DNA of 64,000 nucleotides from contig JBOFGV010000073.1 in the NCBI GenBank assembly GCA_051649305.1, forward strand, positions 80,798 through 144,797, given 5' to 3'. The stretch is from JADCCX01 sp051649305 (GTDB lineage Bacteria > Pseudomonadota > Alphaproteobacteria > Rhizobiales > Beijerinckiaceae). Positions 20,997 to 28,845 of this stretch are shown one piece after another. The notes beneath the pieces were generated by a model that saw nothing but the letters and a program-made list of their open reading frames with translations, made no database searches and was not told where the DNA came from. The translations under genes were made by a program, and so were the position numbers. Position 1 is the stretch's first letter; every line of letters starts with the position of its first letter.

Positions 20997-21017
20997 TTTG
21001 GCGGTGGTAATCGGGAT

Positions 21018-21290
21018 CTAATCTTCTCTCGGCAATCCCAAACGATAGACACCGCGAAAATCATCGGGATCGACGGGTTTTCCCTTGCGGGTAATGACCA
21101 GACGTCCCTCCTTTGCAAGACGCACTGCGACGCGCCTGATGGGCTGCATCAGCGGGCCCCAGCCATCGGGGTGCGGGCCGCCAAGGGCGCGTGCGACATC
21201 AGACGGGCACAGTGTTTTGTCCGGGCCGCGCTCTGCTGCGAGCGCAAGCATGGATTGTTCAAGGGTTTCAGGTGCAACAGTGGAAGACAT
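21018..21290 (-). CDS. DUF3253 domain-containing protein
   Basis: A 90-residue soluble protein with winged-helix-like character: ALAAERGPDKTLCPSDVARAL, WGPLMQPIRRVAVRLAKEGR and LVITRKGKPVDPDDFRGVYR, matching the DUF3253 family. Members are small, single-domain and uncharacterised; the wing motif ITRKGKPV suggests possible nucleic-acid contact (inference). The gene overlaps nothing on its own strand and is convergent with the small Tat peptide gene. Confidence 0.85.
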   Translation of the reverse strand: MSSTVAPETLEQSMLALAAERGPDKTLCPSDVARALGGPHPDGWGPLMQPIRRVAVRLAKEGRLVITRKGKPVDPDDFRGVYRLGLPRED

Positions 21291-21442
21291 ACTGCGCGTT
21301 CGCCCTGTTCGGCGATGGGGTCAAGAGATTTGTGCCGCTGTTTGTCTCTGAACAGGCTTCCCACAGCGGTTGTAAATCTCCAGCAAGCTTTCCCGTTGAA
21401 TGCAGTTCTGCTAAAATAATACTGTTCTGGGGAGAATCATCT

Positions 21443-21775
21443 TTGAAAATACCTGCGTTGCCCTTCACGGTCACAGACTGGTCTGCGGTTGCACCAACAC
21501 TGCATCCGGGCGAATCGGGCGAGGCGCAATGGCGCATGCAGACCGTGGGTGATATCCGCATCCGCCATGTTACCTACACACCGGGCTATTTGGCTGACCA
21601 CTGGTGTGACCGCGGCCATATCCTTTATGTGCTCGAAGGCGAGATCATCAGCGAATTGAAAGACGGCAGAAGCTTCACTCTGTCCGCTGGCATGAGCTAT
21701 CAGGTTTCGGATTTTGGCGATGCCGCCCACCGATCCTTTGCGCCCAAAGGGGCGAAACTCTTCATTGTTGACTGA
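21443..21775 (+). CDS. DHCW-motif cupin protein
   Basis: A 110-residue cupin fold protein. I use the TTG at 21443 because GGGGAG lies 7 bases upstream and the protein then starts LKIPALPFTVTDWSAVAP, as in the family; the upstream in-frame extension lacks conservation and overlaps the DUF3253 gene. The signature ADHWCDRGHILYVLEGE identifies the DHCW-motif cupins, with the His/Cys/His set as metal ligands. Substrate is unknown. First of a plus-strand run with rhodanese and exonuclease-like genes (15 and 14 bases gaps). Confidence 0.82.
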   Translation: MKIPALPFTVTDWSAVAPTLHPGESGEAQWRMQTVGDIRIRHVTYTPGYLADHWCDRGHILYVLEGEIISELKDGRSFTLSAGMSYQVSDFGDAAHRSFAPKGAKLFIVD

Positions 21776-21790
21776 GCCGGAGCAGCAGAC

Positions 21791-22198
21791 ATGCCGCAAA
21801 CGATCACCAAAGGTTACAAGACCCTGCTTGCCGAGGCAGAGGCTGCAATCGAGACATTGGATGTGACAGCTGTCAAAGCCCTGCTTGGGCGCGATGATGT
21901 TGTGCTTGTCGATCTCCGGGACCCACGCGAACTGGAGCGCGAGGGTAAGATGCCCGGTGCTTTTCATTGCACAAGGGGCATGCTGGAGTTCTGGATTGAT
22001 CCGGAAAGCCCCTATGCCAAACCGATTTTTCAGGAAGACAAGAAATTCGTTTTCTTCTGTGCCGGTGGCTGGCGCTCGGCGCTTGCTGCCAAGACGGCCC
22101 ATGACATGGGGCTGAAACCGGTTGCCCATATGGCAGGCGGCTTTGGTGCCTGGAAAAAAGAGGGTGGTCTTGTCGAATTGATCCAGCCAAAAACCTGA
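21791..22198 (+). CDS. Rhodanese-like domain protein
   Basis: A single rhodanese domain of 135 residues. VLVDLRDPRELEREGKMPGA carries the CH2A-type motif, and the active-site loop is FFCAGGWRSALAAKTA with Cys as the sulfur acceptor followed by a canonical five-residue loop and Arg. The C-terminal motif HMAGGFGAWKKEGG is standard. Likely a thiosulfate/persulfide sulfurtransferase or phosphotransfer-type relative in the cytosol. Immediately follows the DHCW cupin gene. Confidence 0.93.
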   Translation: MPQTITKGYKTLLAEAEAAIETLDVTAVKALLGRDDVVLVDLRDPRELEREGKMPGAFHCTRGMLEFWIDPESPYAKPIFQEDKKFVFFCAGGWRSALAAKTAHDMGLKPVAHMAGGFGAWKKEGGLVELIQPKT

Positions 22199-22212
22199 GA
22201 CGTAGCACCGAT

Positions 22213-22857
22213 ATGAGCACCAATACAGTTTCCGAGAACCGTCCCTTTCGGCGCTGGCATGATGAGACAAGTCCGATTGTCTATATTGTCGTGCGATTGA
22301 ACACTGATGGCGGTGATATCCGCCGCAACTCCCTGCGTGCACTCGGAGCCATGGCTGTGGCAGAGCATGGTTCCAAGCTGGGCAGCTGCACGTTGACGAT
22401 GTCTGCGCTTGATGGTTCTGCGGGTGATTCCAAAACACTGGATCTGTTTCGCAAGCATCCGGAGGCGTGGCGCAACACCACAACCAATCCCCAGCGGCCG
22501 GCGCTGGCCATGCCTGCCTTTGCCTCATGGGTGAAGAACTTTCCGGGGCAGCCGGTTCTGGTCGCCTCGCCACTTTCCCAAACGGCTGTATGGCTGGACT
22601 ACTACCTCAGGCGATTTACGACCCACGGCGTTTACCACGGGCCTTACAAGATTGACCCATTGTTCTATGGTCCGGGCGTCGATCTCTCGACTTTCGTCAT
22701 GGGCCTGACGCGCCGCCATTACCGCGAGAGCGTCGAGTTTCTGCTGCCGCCCGAGTGGCGCGCCAACCGGGAGGAAACCCTTGATGTGCGCCAGGATGTG
22801 GAGATGCAGGCAGAACTGCTGATCTCCATGCTCAAATTGCACAACGTGCAAGGCTGA
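22213..22857 (+). CDS. Degenerate DEDD exonuclease-like protein
   Basis: A 214-residue protein. The overall pattern resembles 3-prime-to-5-prime exonucleases of the DnaQ/oligoribonuclease type: a first strand IVYIVVRLNTDGGDIRRNSL, then RALGAMAV, WVKNFPGQPVLVASPLSQTA and LSTFVMGLTRRHYRES, ending in a helix LDVRQDVEMQAELLISMLK. But the catalytic acidic residues expected in the first strand (DxE) are replaced (VRLNT), and the second and third Asp positions look lost too. So either it is a pseudoenzyme or I have misassigned it. It follows the rhodanese gene by 14 bases. Confidence 0.6.
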   Translation: MSTNTVSENRPFRRWHDETSPIVYIVVRLNTDGGDIRRNSLRALGAMAVAEHGSKLGSCTLTMSALDGSAGDSKTLDLFRKHPEAWRNTTTNPQRPALAMPAFASWVKNFPGQPVLVASPLSQTAVWLDYYLRRFTTHGVYHGPYKIDPLFYGPGVDLSTFVMGLTRRHYRESVEFLLPPEWRANREETLDVRQDVEMQAELLISMLKLHNVQG

Positions 22858-22930
22858 TCGGTTCAATCAGTTTTCATCATTGGCGCTGTTTCCTGCTTTG
22901 TGAAATTTATCAAGCAGGAGGGTTTCTTTC

Positions 22931-23377
22931 ATGGGTGAAACAATCATTCGCGCGGCAACAGCTGCTGATGAAGCGGCCTGGCGCAAGCTTTGGGCGGGAT
23001 ACATCGCGTTTTACCGGGGCAGTGTATCGGAAGATGTCACTGCCGCCACATGGAAGCGCCTGCTTGATCCCGTGACAACGCTGCATGCGCTGGTGGCCGA
23101 GCGGGACGGCGAAGTGATTGGCATGACCAATTTTGTCTTCCACGAATCGACCTGGGACACGCGGCCCATCTGCTATCTGCAGGATCTCTACGTTGATCCA
23201 CAGGCGCGCGGAGGCGAAGCCGCAAAAAAGCTCATTCTCGCCTGCGAGGAAGCGGCCAAGGCCAAGGGGGCCTTCCGCGTTTACTGGCAGACGCAGGAAT
23301 ACAACGCACCGGCCCGCTCGCTTTATGATACGATCACGCCGCGCTCGTCCTTCATCGTTTATCGCAAGAACATCTGA
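22931..23377 (+). CDS. GNAT family N-acetyltransferase
   Basis: A 148-residue acetyltransferase with the GNAT acetyl-CoA signature region QDLYVDPQARGGEAAKKLILA (Q/RxxGxG/A variant) and the C-terminal YNAPARSLYDTITP. A strong Shine-Dalgarno (AGGAGGG) sits just before the ATG. Overlaps in layout with the following GST gene (9 bases gap), suggesting co-transcription. Substrate unknown. Confidence 0.93.
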   Translation: MGETIIRAATAADEAAWRKLWAGYIAFYRGSVSEDVTAATWKRLLDPVTTLHALVAERDGEVIGMTNFVFHESTWDTRPICYLQDLYVDPQARGGEAAKKLILACEEAAKAKGAFRVYWQTQEYNAPARSLYDTITPRSSFIVYRKNI

Positions 23378-23386
23378 GAGATTTCC

Positions 23387-24034
23387 ATGAAACTTGTCAT
23401 CGGCAACAAGAACTATTCCTCATGGTCCCTGCGGCCATGGATCGCGATGAAGCAGATTGGCCTCAGCTTTGAGGAAGTCGTCATCCCCATGAACATGCCC
23501 AGCACGCGTGCAGACATGCTGGCGCATTCGCCGACTGGTCTTGTACCCACGCTGATTGATGGCGATGTGACGATTTTCGAGACCATCGCCATTCTTGAAT
23601 ATCTCAACGACAAATTTCCCAACGCCGGTCTCTGGCCAAAGGACATGGCGGCCCGCGCCCATGCCCGCGCCATTTCGGCTGAAATGCATGCAGGCTTTGC
23701 GGCACTACGCCGTGATTGCCCGATGAACATGCGGCGGCAGGTTAAAAAGCACATCGTCAGCCCGGAGGCGCAAAAGCATGTGGAGCGCATCGATGCCATC
23801 TGGTCTGATGCGCGCCAACGCTTCGGGGCTGGTGGCGCATTCCTCTTCGGCTCTTTCACCAATGCCGACGCGATGTTTGCCCCCGTCATCAACCGTTTCC
23901 ATGTCTATGATCTGCCACGCTCAAAAACGGCGCAGGAATACATGGACACCATGATGGCGCTGCCCAGCTGGAAAGACTGGGAGAGCGCGTCACGCGCTGA
24001 AAGCTGGGTGATTGAAAAGAGTGAAGTGGCGTGA
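23387..24034 (+). CDS. Glutathione S-transferase family protein
   Basis: A 215-residue two-domain GST: thioredoxin-like N-domain with NKNYSSWSLRPWIAMKQIG (catalytic Ser in SSWS), cis-Pro region LVPTLIDGDVTIFETIAIL, and an all-helical C-domain (AISAEMHAGFAALRRDCP; NADAMFAPVINRFHVYDLP). Likely detoxification or stress role in the cytosol. Substrate not predictable. Confidence 0.93.
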   Translation: MKLVIGNKNYSSWSLRPWIAMKQIGLSFEEVVIPMNMPSTRADMLAHSPTGLVPTLIDGDVTIFETIAILEYLNDKFPNAGLWPKDMAARAHARAISAEMHAGFAALRRDCPMNMRRQVKKHIVSPEAQKHVERIDAIWSDARQRFGAGGAFLFGSFTNADAMFAPVINRFHVYDLPRSKTAQEYMDTMMALPSWKDWESASRAESWVIEKSEVA

Positions 24035-24144
24035 GCTACCCCATCCGGTAATCACTTTAAAATCTCCGCGATCAGCCCCCTTTCCTTCTGCCCGAAGCCG
24101 CGCCATAAACATGCGCAATAAAATTTCGTGGTGAGGAAACAAAC

Positions 24145-25752
24145 ATGCCCGTCATCAAATCGAAAGTGGATACGGCTTCAGCTGAATTTGCCGCCAACAA
24201 GACGGCATGGGCGGGCCTGACCACCGAGTTGCAGGAGCGGCGAGCCACTGCCGCAGCCGGCGGTAACGAGAAAGCGCGCGCGCGCCACACCGCGCGCGGA
24301 AAACTGCTGCCACGTGAACGCGTGATGCGCCTGCTCGATCCCGGATCACCCTTTCTCGAAATCGGCAATCTCGCGGCCTACGGTATGTATGACGATGATA
24401 TCCACGGCGCAGGCATGATCGCGGGCATTGGCCGTGTTGAGGGCCGCGAAGTGATGATTGTCTGCAACGACGCCACCATCAAGGGCGGCACCTACTATCC
24501 CATGACGGTGAAGAAGCATCTCAGAGCGCAGGAGATTGCGCGCGAAAACCGCCTGCCTTGCGTCTACCTCGTCGACAGCGGCGGGGCGAACCTGCCGCAC
24601 CAGACAGAGGTCTTTCCGGACCGGGAGCATTTTGGCCGCATCTTCTACAATCAGGCCAATCTTTCGTCGCTCGCCATTCCGCAGATCGCGGTGGTGATGG
24701 GTTCCTGCACCGCAGGCGGGGCCTATGTTCCCGCCATGTCCGATGAAACCGTGATTGTGCGTAGACAAGGCACGATCTTTCTGGCGGGGCCACCCCTCGT
24801 GAAAGCCGCCACCGGCGAGGTGGTGTCGGCCGAAGATCTCGGTGGCGGTGATGTCCACACCCGCGTCTCCGGCGTAGCCGATCATCTGGCGGCGGACGAT
24901 GTGCATGCGCTGGCGATTGCCCGCAACATTGTCGGCAATCTCAACACACGCAAATCCATCGATATAGCCCTCGCCGAGCCTGCCGAGCCTAAATACGATG
25001 CCGAGGAACTGCTGGGCCTCGTGCCAACCGATCTGAAGCAGCAGTATGACATCCGCGAGGTGATCGCGCGTCTGGTTGATGGTTCGGACTTCGATGAATT
25101 CAAGGCGCTTTACGGCAAATCGCTGGTGACGGGCTTTGCCCGCATCCACGGCATTCCCGTCGGCATCATCGGCAACAACGGCATCCTGTTTGCGGAAAGT
25201 GCGCGCAAGGGCGCGCATTTCGTCGAGCTCTGCTGCCAGCGGCGGATACCGCTGCTGTTCCTGCAGAACATCTCCGGCTTCATGGTGGGCCAGCAGCATG
25301 AAGCTGGCGGAATCGCCAAGGATGGTGCCAAGCTCGTCACTGCCGTTGCCTGCGCCAAAGTCCCCAAGATCACGCTGTTGCTGGGCGGCAGCTTTGGTGC
25401 CGGCAACTACGGCATGTGCGGCCGCGCCTACAGCCCTCGCTTCCTGTTCAGCTGGCCCAACAGCCGCATTTCGGTGATGGGCGGCGAGCAGGCCGCCTCC
25501 GTGCTGGCCACCGTCAAGCGCGACAACATCGAGATGGAAGGCAAGGCCTGGAGTGCTGAGGAAGAAGCCACGTTCAAGGCGCCGATCCGGGCGAAATACG
25601 AAGAGGAAGGCTCCCCTTACTATGCCACTGCGCGCCTTTGGGATGACGGCATCATCCTGCCAACCGAAACCCGCCGCGTGCTGGCACTGGCGTTCAGCGC
25701 GTGTCTGAATGCACCGGTGGAAGAGACGAAGTTTGGTGTGTTCCGGATGTGA
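24145..25752 (+). CDS. Acyl-CoA carboxylase carboxyltransferase (beta) subunit, methylcrotonyl-CoA type
   Basis: A 535-residue carboxyltransferase with both crotonase-fold halves. The N-half contains LYLVDSGGANLPHQ-like motif (VYLVDSGGANLPHQTEVFPD) and VVMGSCTAGGAYVPAMSDE; the C-half contains LFLQNISGFMVGQQHEAGGI and LLGGSFGAGNYGMCGRAYSP. These match methylcrotonyl-CoA carboxylase beta (MccB) best. No biotin carboxylase alpha subunit is adjacent, so the partner lies elsewhere. The last ten codons (EETKFGVFRM) are repeated as DNA behind the next two genes. Confidence 0.9.
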   Translation: MPVIKSKVDTASAEFAANKTAWAGLTTELQERRATAAAGGNEKARARHTARGKLLPRERVMRLLDPGSPFLEIGNLAAYGMYDDDIHGAGMIAGIGRVEGREVMIVCNDATIKGGTYYPMTVKKHLRAQEIARENRLPCVYLVDSGGANLPHQTEVFPDREHFGRIFYNQANLSSLAIPQIAVVMGSCTAGGAYVPAMSDETVIVRRQGTIFLAGPPLVKAATGEVVSAEDLGGGDVHTRVSGVADHLAADDVHALAIARNIVGNLNTRKSIDIALAEPAEPKYDAEELLGLVPTDLKQQYDIREVIARLVDGSDFDEFKALYGKSLVTGFARIHGIPVGIIGNNGILFAESARKGAHFVELCCQRRIPLLFLQNISGFMVGQQHEAGGIAKDGAKLVTAVACAKVPKITLLLGGSFGAGNYGMCGRAYSPRFLFSWPNSRISVMGGEQAASVLATVKRDNIEMEGKAWSAEEEATFKAPIRAKYEEEGSPYYATARLWDDGIILPTETRRVLALAFSACLNAPVEETKFGVFRM

Positions 25753-25753
25753 G
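25725..25753 (+). repeat. Left copy of 29-bp direct repeat (carboxyltransferase 3-prime end)
   Basis: The end of the carboxyltransferase gene, coding for TKFGVFRM plus TGA. The same 29 bases recur at 26453-26481 with a single mismatch (T/C). The copies flank the toxin-antitoxin pair. Confidence 0.9.
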
Positions 25754-25780
25754 GGGGATGTCTTTATTGAACACCCCAAA

Positions 25781-25800
25781 ATGTATCTTTTAAAGTACAT
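25781..25800. promoter_or_regulatory. Near-palindrome upstream of the HigBA-like pair, candidate operator
   Basis: ATGTATCTTTTAAAGTACAT has arms ATGTA/TACAT and CTTT/AAAG with one unpaired base. It lies 15 bases before the toxin start. Toxin-antitoxin operons are usually autorepressed at such palindromes. Confidence 0.5.
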
Positions 25801-25814
25801 CAATTGGTGCTATT

Positions 25815-26168
25815 TTGAGTAAAGACAAAGAGCCGTTGATACGGGTCATCTTCTATCGGACGGCAGGCGGCTCTGAACCTGTTCGGGATTGGCTGCGTAC
25901 CCTTGATGCGGAGGATAGACATATCATCGGGCTTGATCTCATGCGCGTGCAGACACAATGGCCAATCGGCATGCCTGTTTGTCGTGCGCTTGGTCAGGGC
26001 CTTTGGGAAGTACGATCAAGTCTGACTGGAGGCCGCATTGCACGCGTCCTGTTTTTCATTTCGGGGCATCGTATCGGTGCTGTCCATGGGTTTATCAAGA
26101 AAACGCAAGGTACGCCTGATGATGATCTCGCATTGGCCCGCAAACGCATGAAGGAGATGCTGACATGA
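25815..26168 (+). CDS. Type II toxin-antitoxin system toxin, RelE/ParE (HigB/Gp49-like)
   Basis: A 117-residue protein starting at a TTG (25815). Pattern of Gp49-like HigB toxins: IRVIFYRTAGGSEPVRDWLR at the N-terminus, DLMRVQTQWPIGMPVCRALG, LWEVRSSLTGGRIARVLFFI with conserved Glu/Arg and Arg, and GAVHGFIKKTQGTPDDD. Such toxins cleave mRNA on the ribosome. The gene overlaps the downstream XRE antitoxin by four bases (ATGA); toxin-first order fits HigBA. It is bordered by copies of the carboxyltransferase 3-prime end. Confidence 0.9.
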   Translation: MSKDKEPLIRVIFYRTAGGSEPVRDWLRTLDAEDRHIIGLDLMRVQTQWPIGMPVCRALGQGLWEVRSSLTGGRIARVLFFISGHRIGAVHGFIKKTQGTPDDDLALARKRMKEMLT

Positions 26169-26449
26169 GCAACAATCCGCATTGGGGCACAAGCCTTGAT
26201 GATCTTCTGGGTGAGGAGGGCGTTTATGCACCCTTTAAGGCCATTGCCGAAAAGGAAGCGATTGCATGGCAATTGCAGGAGGCCATGAAGACGCAGAAAA
26301 TAACCAAGAAGCGCATGGCTGAATTGATGCAGACCAGCCGTTCTCAGGTAGACAAACTGCTGAGCCCACGGGATGGCAATATCACGCTTGAAACACTGCA
26401 CCGTGCCGCAGGTGTTGTTGGCAAGCGGATAGAATGTCGGTTGGTTTGA
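26165..26449 (+). CDS. HigA-like XRE-family antitoxin
   Basis: A 94-residue helix-turn-helix protein. The HTH lies in KITKKRMAELMQTSRSQVDK with the recognition helix around SRSQVDKLLS, followed by NITLETLHRAAGVVGKR. It overlaps the toxin gene by 4 bases and would neutralise it and repress the operon. The N-terminal stretch TSLDDLLGEEGVYAPFKAIA is the likely toxin-binding arm. Confidence 0.9.
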   Translation: MSNNPHWGTSLDDLLGEEGVYAPFKAIAEKEAIAWQLQEAMKTQKITKKRMAELMQTSRSQVDKLLSPRDGNITLETLHRAAGVVGKRIECRLV

Positions 26450-26452
26450 GGC

Positions 26453-26481
26453 GACGAAGTTCGGTGTGTTCCGGATGTGAG
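26453..26481 (+). repeat. Right copy of 29-bp direct repeat (carboxyltransferase 3-prime end)
   Basis: 28 of 29 bases match 25725-25753. In frame it would still encode TKFGVFRM and a TGA stop, i.e. a complete spare gene end. It lies 4 bases after the antitoxin stop. Confidence 0.9.
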
Positions 26482-26494
26482 AGGCTACTCCACT

Positions 26495-26598
26495 GTCATT
26501 GCAATGAGGCGTAGCCGACGCGGCAATCCAGTCAGACTTCCGGACTTAAAAAATGTTAGCATTTTAGGCTAGATTGCTTCGCTGCGCTCGCAATGACG
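26495..26598. repeat. Palindromic intergenic repeat (REP-like)
   Basis: Left arm 26495-26530 (GTCATTGCAATGAGGCG onward, ending GGCAATCCA) and right arm 26571-26598 (AGATTGCTTCGCTGCGCTCG then CAATGACG) form the familiar dispersed repeat of many bacterial intergenic regions. It fills the gap between the antitoxin and the next, convergent gene. Confidence 0.7.
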
Positions 26599-26600
26599 TT

Positions 26601-27041
26601 TTAAAGCCCATAAACCCGCGCCAGTATAATCAGCGGTGGCATCGAAATGTTGAAAAACACCAGCGCCAGACAAGCGGCCTGAACAAGTTCAAAACGCGCG
26701 CGGGCCCCTGTCAGCGGCAAGGTATCTCCACGCTCGGCGGCAGCCTGCAAACGGGGGATCAGCCAATGTTCGGCAATCTGGAACGATATCGCCACACAGA
26801 CAAAAGCGGCGAATGTACCGACACTGAAGCGATAGGACAGCAGCGCGCCAATGCTGGCGAGGATCGAGGCGATCAGATAGGTTTTGTCTGTGAAGGCGAT
26901 ATCATAGACAGCACCCTCCTGTCCGGCGGCACGGGTGTTGCCACGCACCAGCATCATGGTCAGCAGCACACCAAAAGCAGCTGCTGCGCACAATGCAGAG
27001 CCGAGCAATTGCATCACCGCAAAGTGGTTTGACAAGCCCAT
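26601..27041 (-). CDS. Small four-helix membrane protein
   Basis: A 146-residue hydrophobic protein. Four likely membrane helices: about 8-28 (VMQLLGSALCAAAAFGVLLT), 52-70 (DKTYLIASILASIGALLSY), 73-92 (FSVGTFAAFVCVAISFQIAE) and 122-142 (LVQAACLALVFFNISMPPLI). No named family recognised. The gene is divergent from moeB. Confidence 0.72.
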   Translation of the reverse strand: MGLSNHFAVMQLLGSALCAAAAFGVLLTMMLVRGNTRAAGQEGAVYDIAFTDKTYLIASILASIGALLSYRFSVGTFAAFVCVAISFQIAEHWLIPRLQAAAERGDTLPLTGARARFELVQAACLALVFFNISMPPLIILARVYGL

Positions 27042-27135
27042 TGTCTTTACTCCTGATTAACCATCAGAAGCACGATCCGGCGCGTAACGGAACGTTAACC
27101 TTGCCGAATGGTTAACCCCGTGCGAGTTCATCCAT

Positions 27136-27906
27136 ATGATGTCAGGAGACGAGATTGAGCGCTATGCACGCCACATTGTGCTGCGCGGTGTGGGAGGGCC
27201 GGGTCAGGCCCGGCTGAAAGCCGCGCGCGTGCTGGTGATTGGCGCTGGCGGGCTTGGTTCGCCGCTGATCCAGTATCTCGCTGCCGCCGGTGTTGGCACC
27301 CTGGGCGTGGTGGATGATGACACGGTGTCGCTCTCCAACCTGCAGCGGCAAGTGCTGCATCCCACGTCTTCGATTGGGCAGGCGAAGACCGACAGCGCCA
27401 AGGCAGCCGTGACTGCGCTCAACCCGCATGTCGCTTTCGAGGCGCATGCCTTCCGCATCACAGCAGAGAACGCGCGGGATTTGATAGCACACTATGATAT
27501 CGTGGCGGATGGCTCGGATAATTTCGACACGCGCTACGCCGTGGCTGACGCCTGCTTTCATGCCAGACGCCCGTTGGTGACAGCCAGCGTCAACGAGTTT
27601 GACGGCTCGCTCACCACTATCCGCGCTCATGAAACAGATGCAAGCGGCAAACCCAACCCCACATACCGCTGTTTGTTTCCTGTGAAACCCGCAGCGGGCG
27701 TTGTGCCAACGTGCTCGGAAGCCGGTGTTCTGGGCGCGCTCACAGGCGTTGTTGGCACCATGCAGGCGATGGAGGTGATCCGCGAGATCGTTGGTTTCGG
27801 TGAAGGGCTTGTGGGCAAGCTCCTGTTGATCGACGCGCTCTACATGCGCTTTGAAACTGTGGCGTACTCCTGGGACCCGGCGAATCCGCTGAGTGGTAAA
27901 ATCTAG
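27136..27906 (+). CDS. moeB: Molybdopterin-synthase adenylyltransferase MoeB/ThiF-like
   Basis: A 256-residue E1-like enzyme that adenylates the C-terminal Gly of a sulfur-carrier protein (MoaD or ThiS). Motifs: VLVIGAGGLGSPLIQYLAAA nucleotide binding, DDDTVSLSNLQRQVLH (Arg/Gln/Asn), DGSDNFDTRYAVADACF, and PTCSEAGVLGALTGVVGTMQ near the catalytic cysteine. The zinc CxxC pairs of E. coli MoeB are not conserved: only YRCLF is seen, and the C-terminal pair is absent. MoeB versus ThiF cannot be decided from the sequence. Confidence 0.88.
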   Translation: MMSGDEIERYARHIVLRGVGGPGQARLKAARVLVIGAGGLGSPLIQYLAAAGVGTLGVVDDDTVSLSNLQRQVLHPTSSIGQAKTDSAKAAVTALNPHVAFEAHAFRITAENARDLIAHYDIVADGSDNFDTRYAVADACFHARRPLVTASVNEFDGSLTTIRAHETDASGKPNPTYRCLFPVKPAAGVVPTCSEAGVLGALTGVVGTMQAMEVIREIVGFGEGLVGKLLLIDALYMRFETVAYSWDPANPLSGKI

Positions 27907-28658
27907 GCCTTCATCACTGCGCGGCGGATGAGGTCCAGCGCTACCAGCGTCAGCAGCACTTTCAGTGTCTTTTCAAACACCCCCTGCGGGATTTTATCGA
28001 GCAATCGCGTGCCGAACCACGTGCCGAGAAAGCCCGATGCGATCATCGCGATCATCAGGGGCAACCAGTCCTGAAAGGCAAAGCCCAGAAAACCAAAGGC
28101 CACCACTTTCAACCCGTGCTGGATGGTCATGCACATGGCATGGCTGGCAACCAGCACACGCTTTTCCAGATCCATGGGCAAAAACAGGGCCTGCACAAAG
28201 GGGCCAGTAGCCCCCACAAACATGGTGAGAAAGGTGGCAATAAACCCGCCGATCAGCATGCCGGTGGAGGCAAGACCAGGAATGCGCGGCTTTGGTATCC
28301 AGGTCATGATCAGGATAAAGACGCCGAGCAGGATCAGCAGCAGGCGCTCCGGCAGATTGACGAAGAGTGCAGCCCCCGCCAGTGCGCCAACAAGGCTGCC
28401 GACAGAGAAGATCAATGTGGGCCGCCACAGCACATGCGTGCGTTGCAGAATGGCCCGCCCCGTGTTGGAGCCGAGCTGAACGATGCCATGCACGGCCACC
28501 ACCATAGCTGGCGGCACTGAGCCCGCCAATGCTCCGAGCATCGCCACGCCGCCACCGATGCCGAAGGCAGCCGTCAGTGCAGAGGTGAGAAAGCTGATGC
28601 CGATGAGCAGCAGAACGACAGTCAGCGAAACATTGGCGGGCAGAAGCGTTTCGAGCAT
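27903..28658 (-). CDS. TauE/SafE family sulfite exporter-like membrane protein
   Basis: A 251-residue membrane protein with about eight helices. TSALTAAFGIGGGVAMLGAL is the characteristic first motif and IGGFIATFLTMFVGATGPFV the second-half counterpart, as in the TauE family. Likely anion (sulfite or organosulfonate) efflux or uptake in the inner membrane; substrate not certain. The 3-prime ends of this gene and moeB overlap by 4 bases. Confidence 0.9.
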   Translation of the reverse strand: MLETLLPANVSLTVVLLLIGISFLTSALTAAFGIGGGVAMLGALAGSVPPAMVVAVHGIVQLGSNTGRAILQRTHVLWRPTLIFSVGSLVGALAGAALFVNLPERLLLILLGVFILIMTWIPKPRIPGLASTGMLIGGFIATFLTMFVGATGPFVQALFLPMDLEKRVLVASHAMCMTIQHGLKVVAFGFLGFAFQDWLPLMIAMIASGFLGTWFGTRLLDKIPQGVFEKTLKVLLTLVALDLIRRAVMKA

Positions 28659-28788
28659 GATGTTGAATGCCAGTTCTTTGGGAGCCGATCGTTAGCCATA
28701 GATAGACCACAGCGGCATGCCGCGAAAAGCGAAAATCCCTTTGCGAGAGATTGCAATCCGATTGTCCTTGACCACAGAGGTGCAACGC

Positions 28789-28802
28789 GTCTTATATAAG
28801 AC
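28789..28802. promoter_or_regulatory. Perfect 14-bp palindrome, candidate operator of the ABC importer
   Basis: GTCTTATATAAGAC is a perfect palindrome 44 bases before the first ABC importer gene and between it and divergent tauE. Its size and AT centre fit GntR/FCD operators, and a GntR regulator closes the same gene set at 33076. Binding is inference. Confidence 0.5.
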
Positions 28803-28845
28803 CTGATAATATCTGAAGATAATAAAGAAATCGGGAGGAGTTGGT

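Noticed and set aside
21437..22573. 378-residue minus-strand frame across cupin, rhodanese and exonuclease-like genes
   Set aside because: It covers three plus-strand genes with clear family motifs and has no conserved pattern itself.
24346..25803. 485-residue open frame on the minus strand opposite the carboxyltransferase
   Set aside because: It is a shadow of a GC-rich gene: no family, His/Arg-rich composition, and the plus-strand frame codes for a well-known enzyme.
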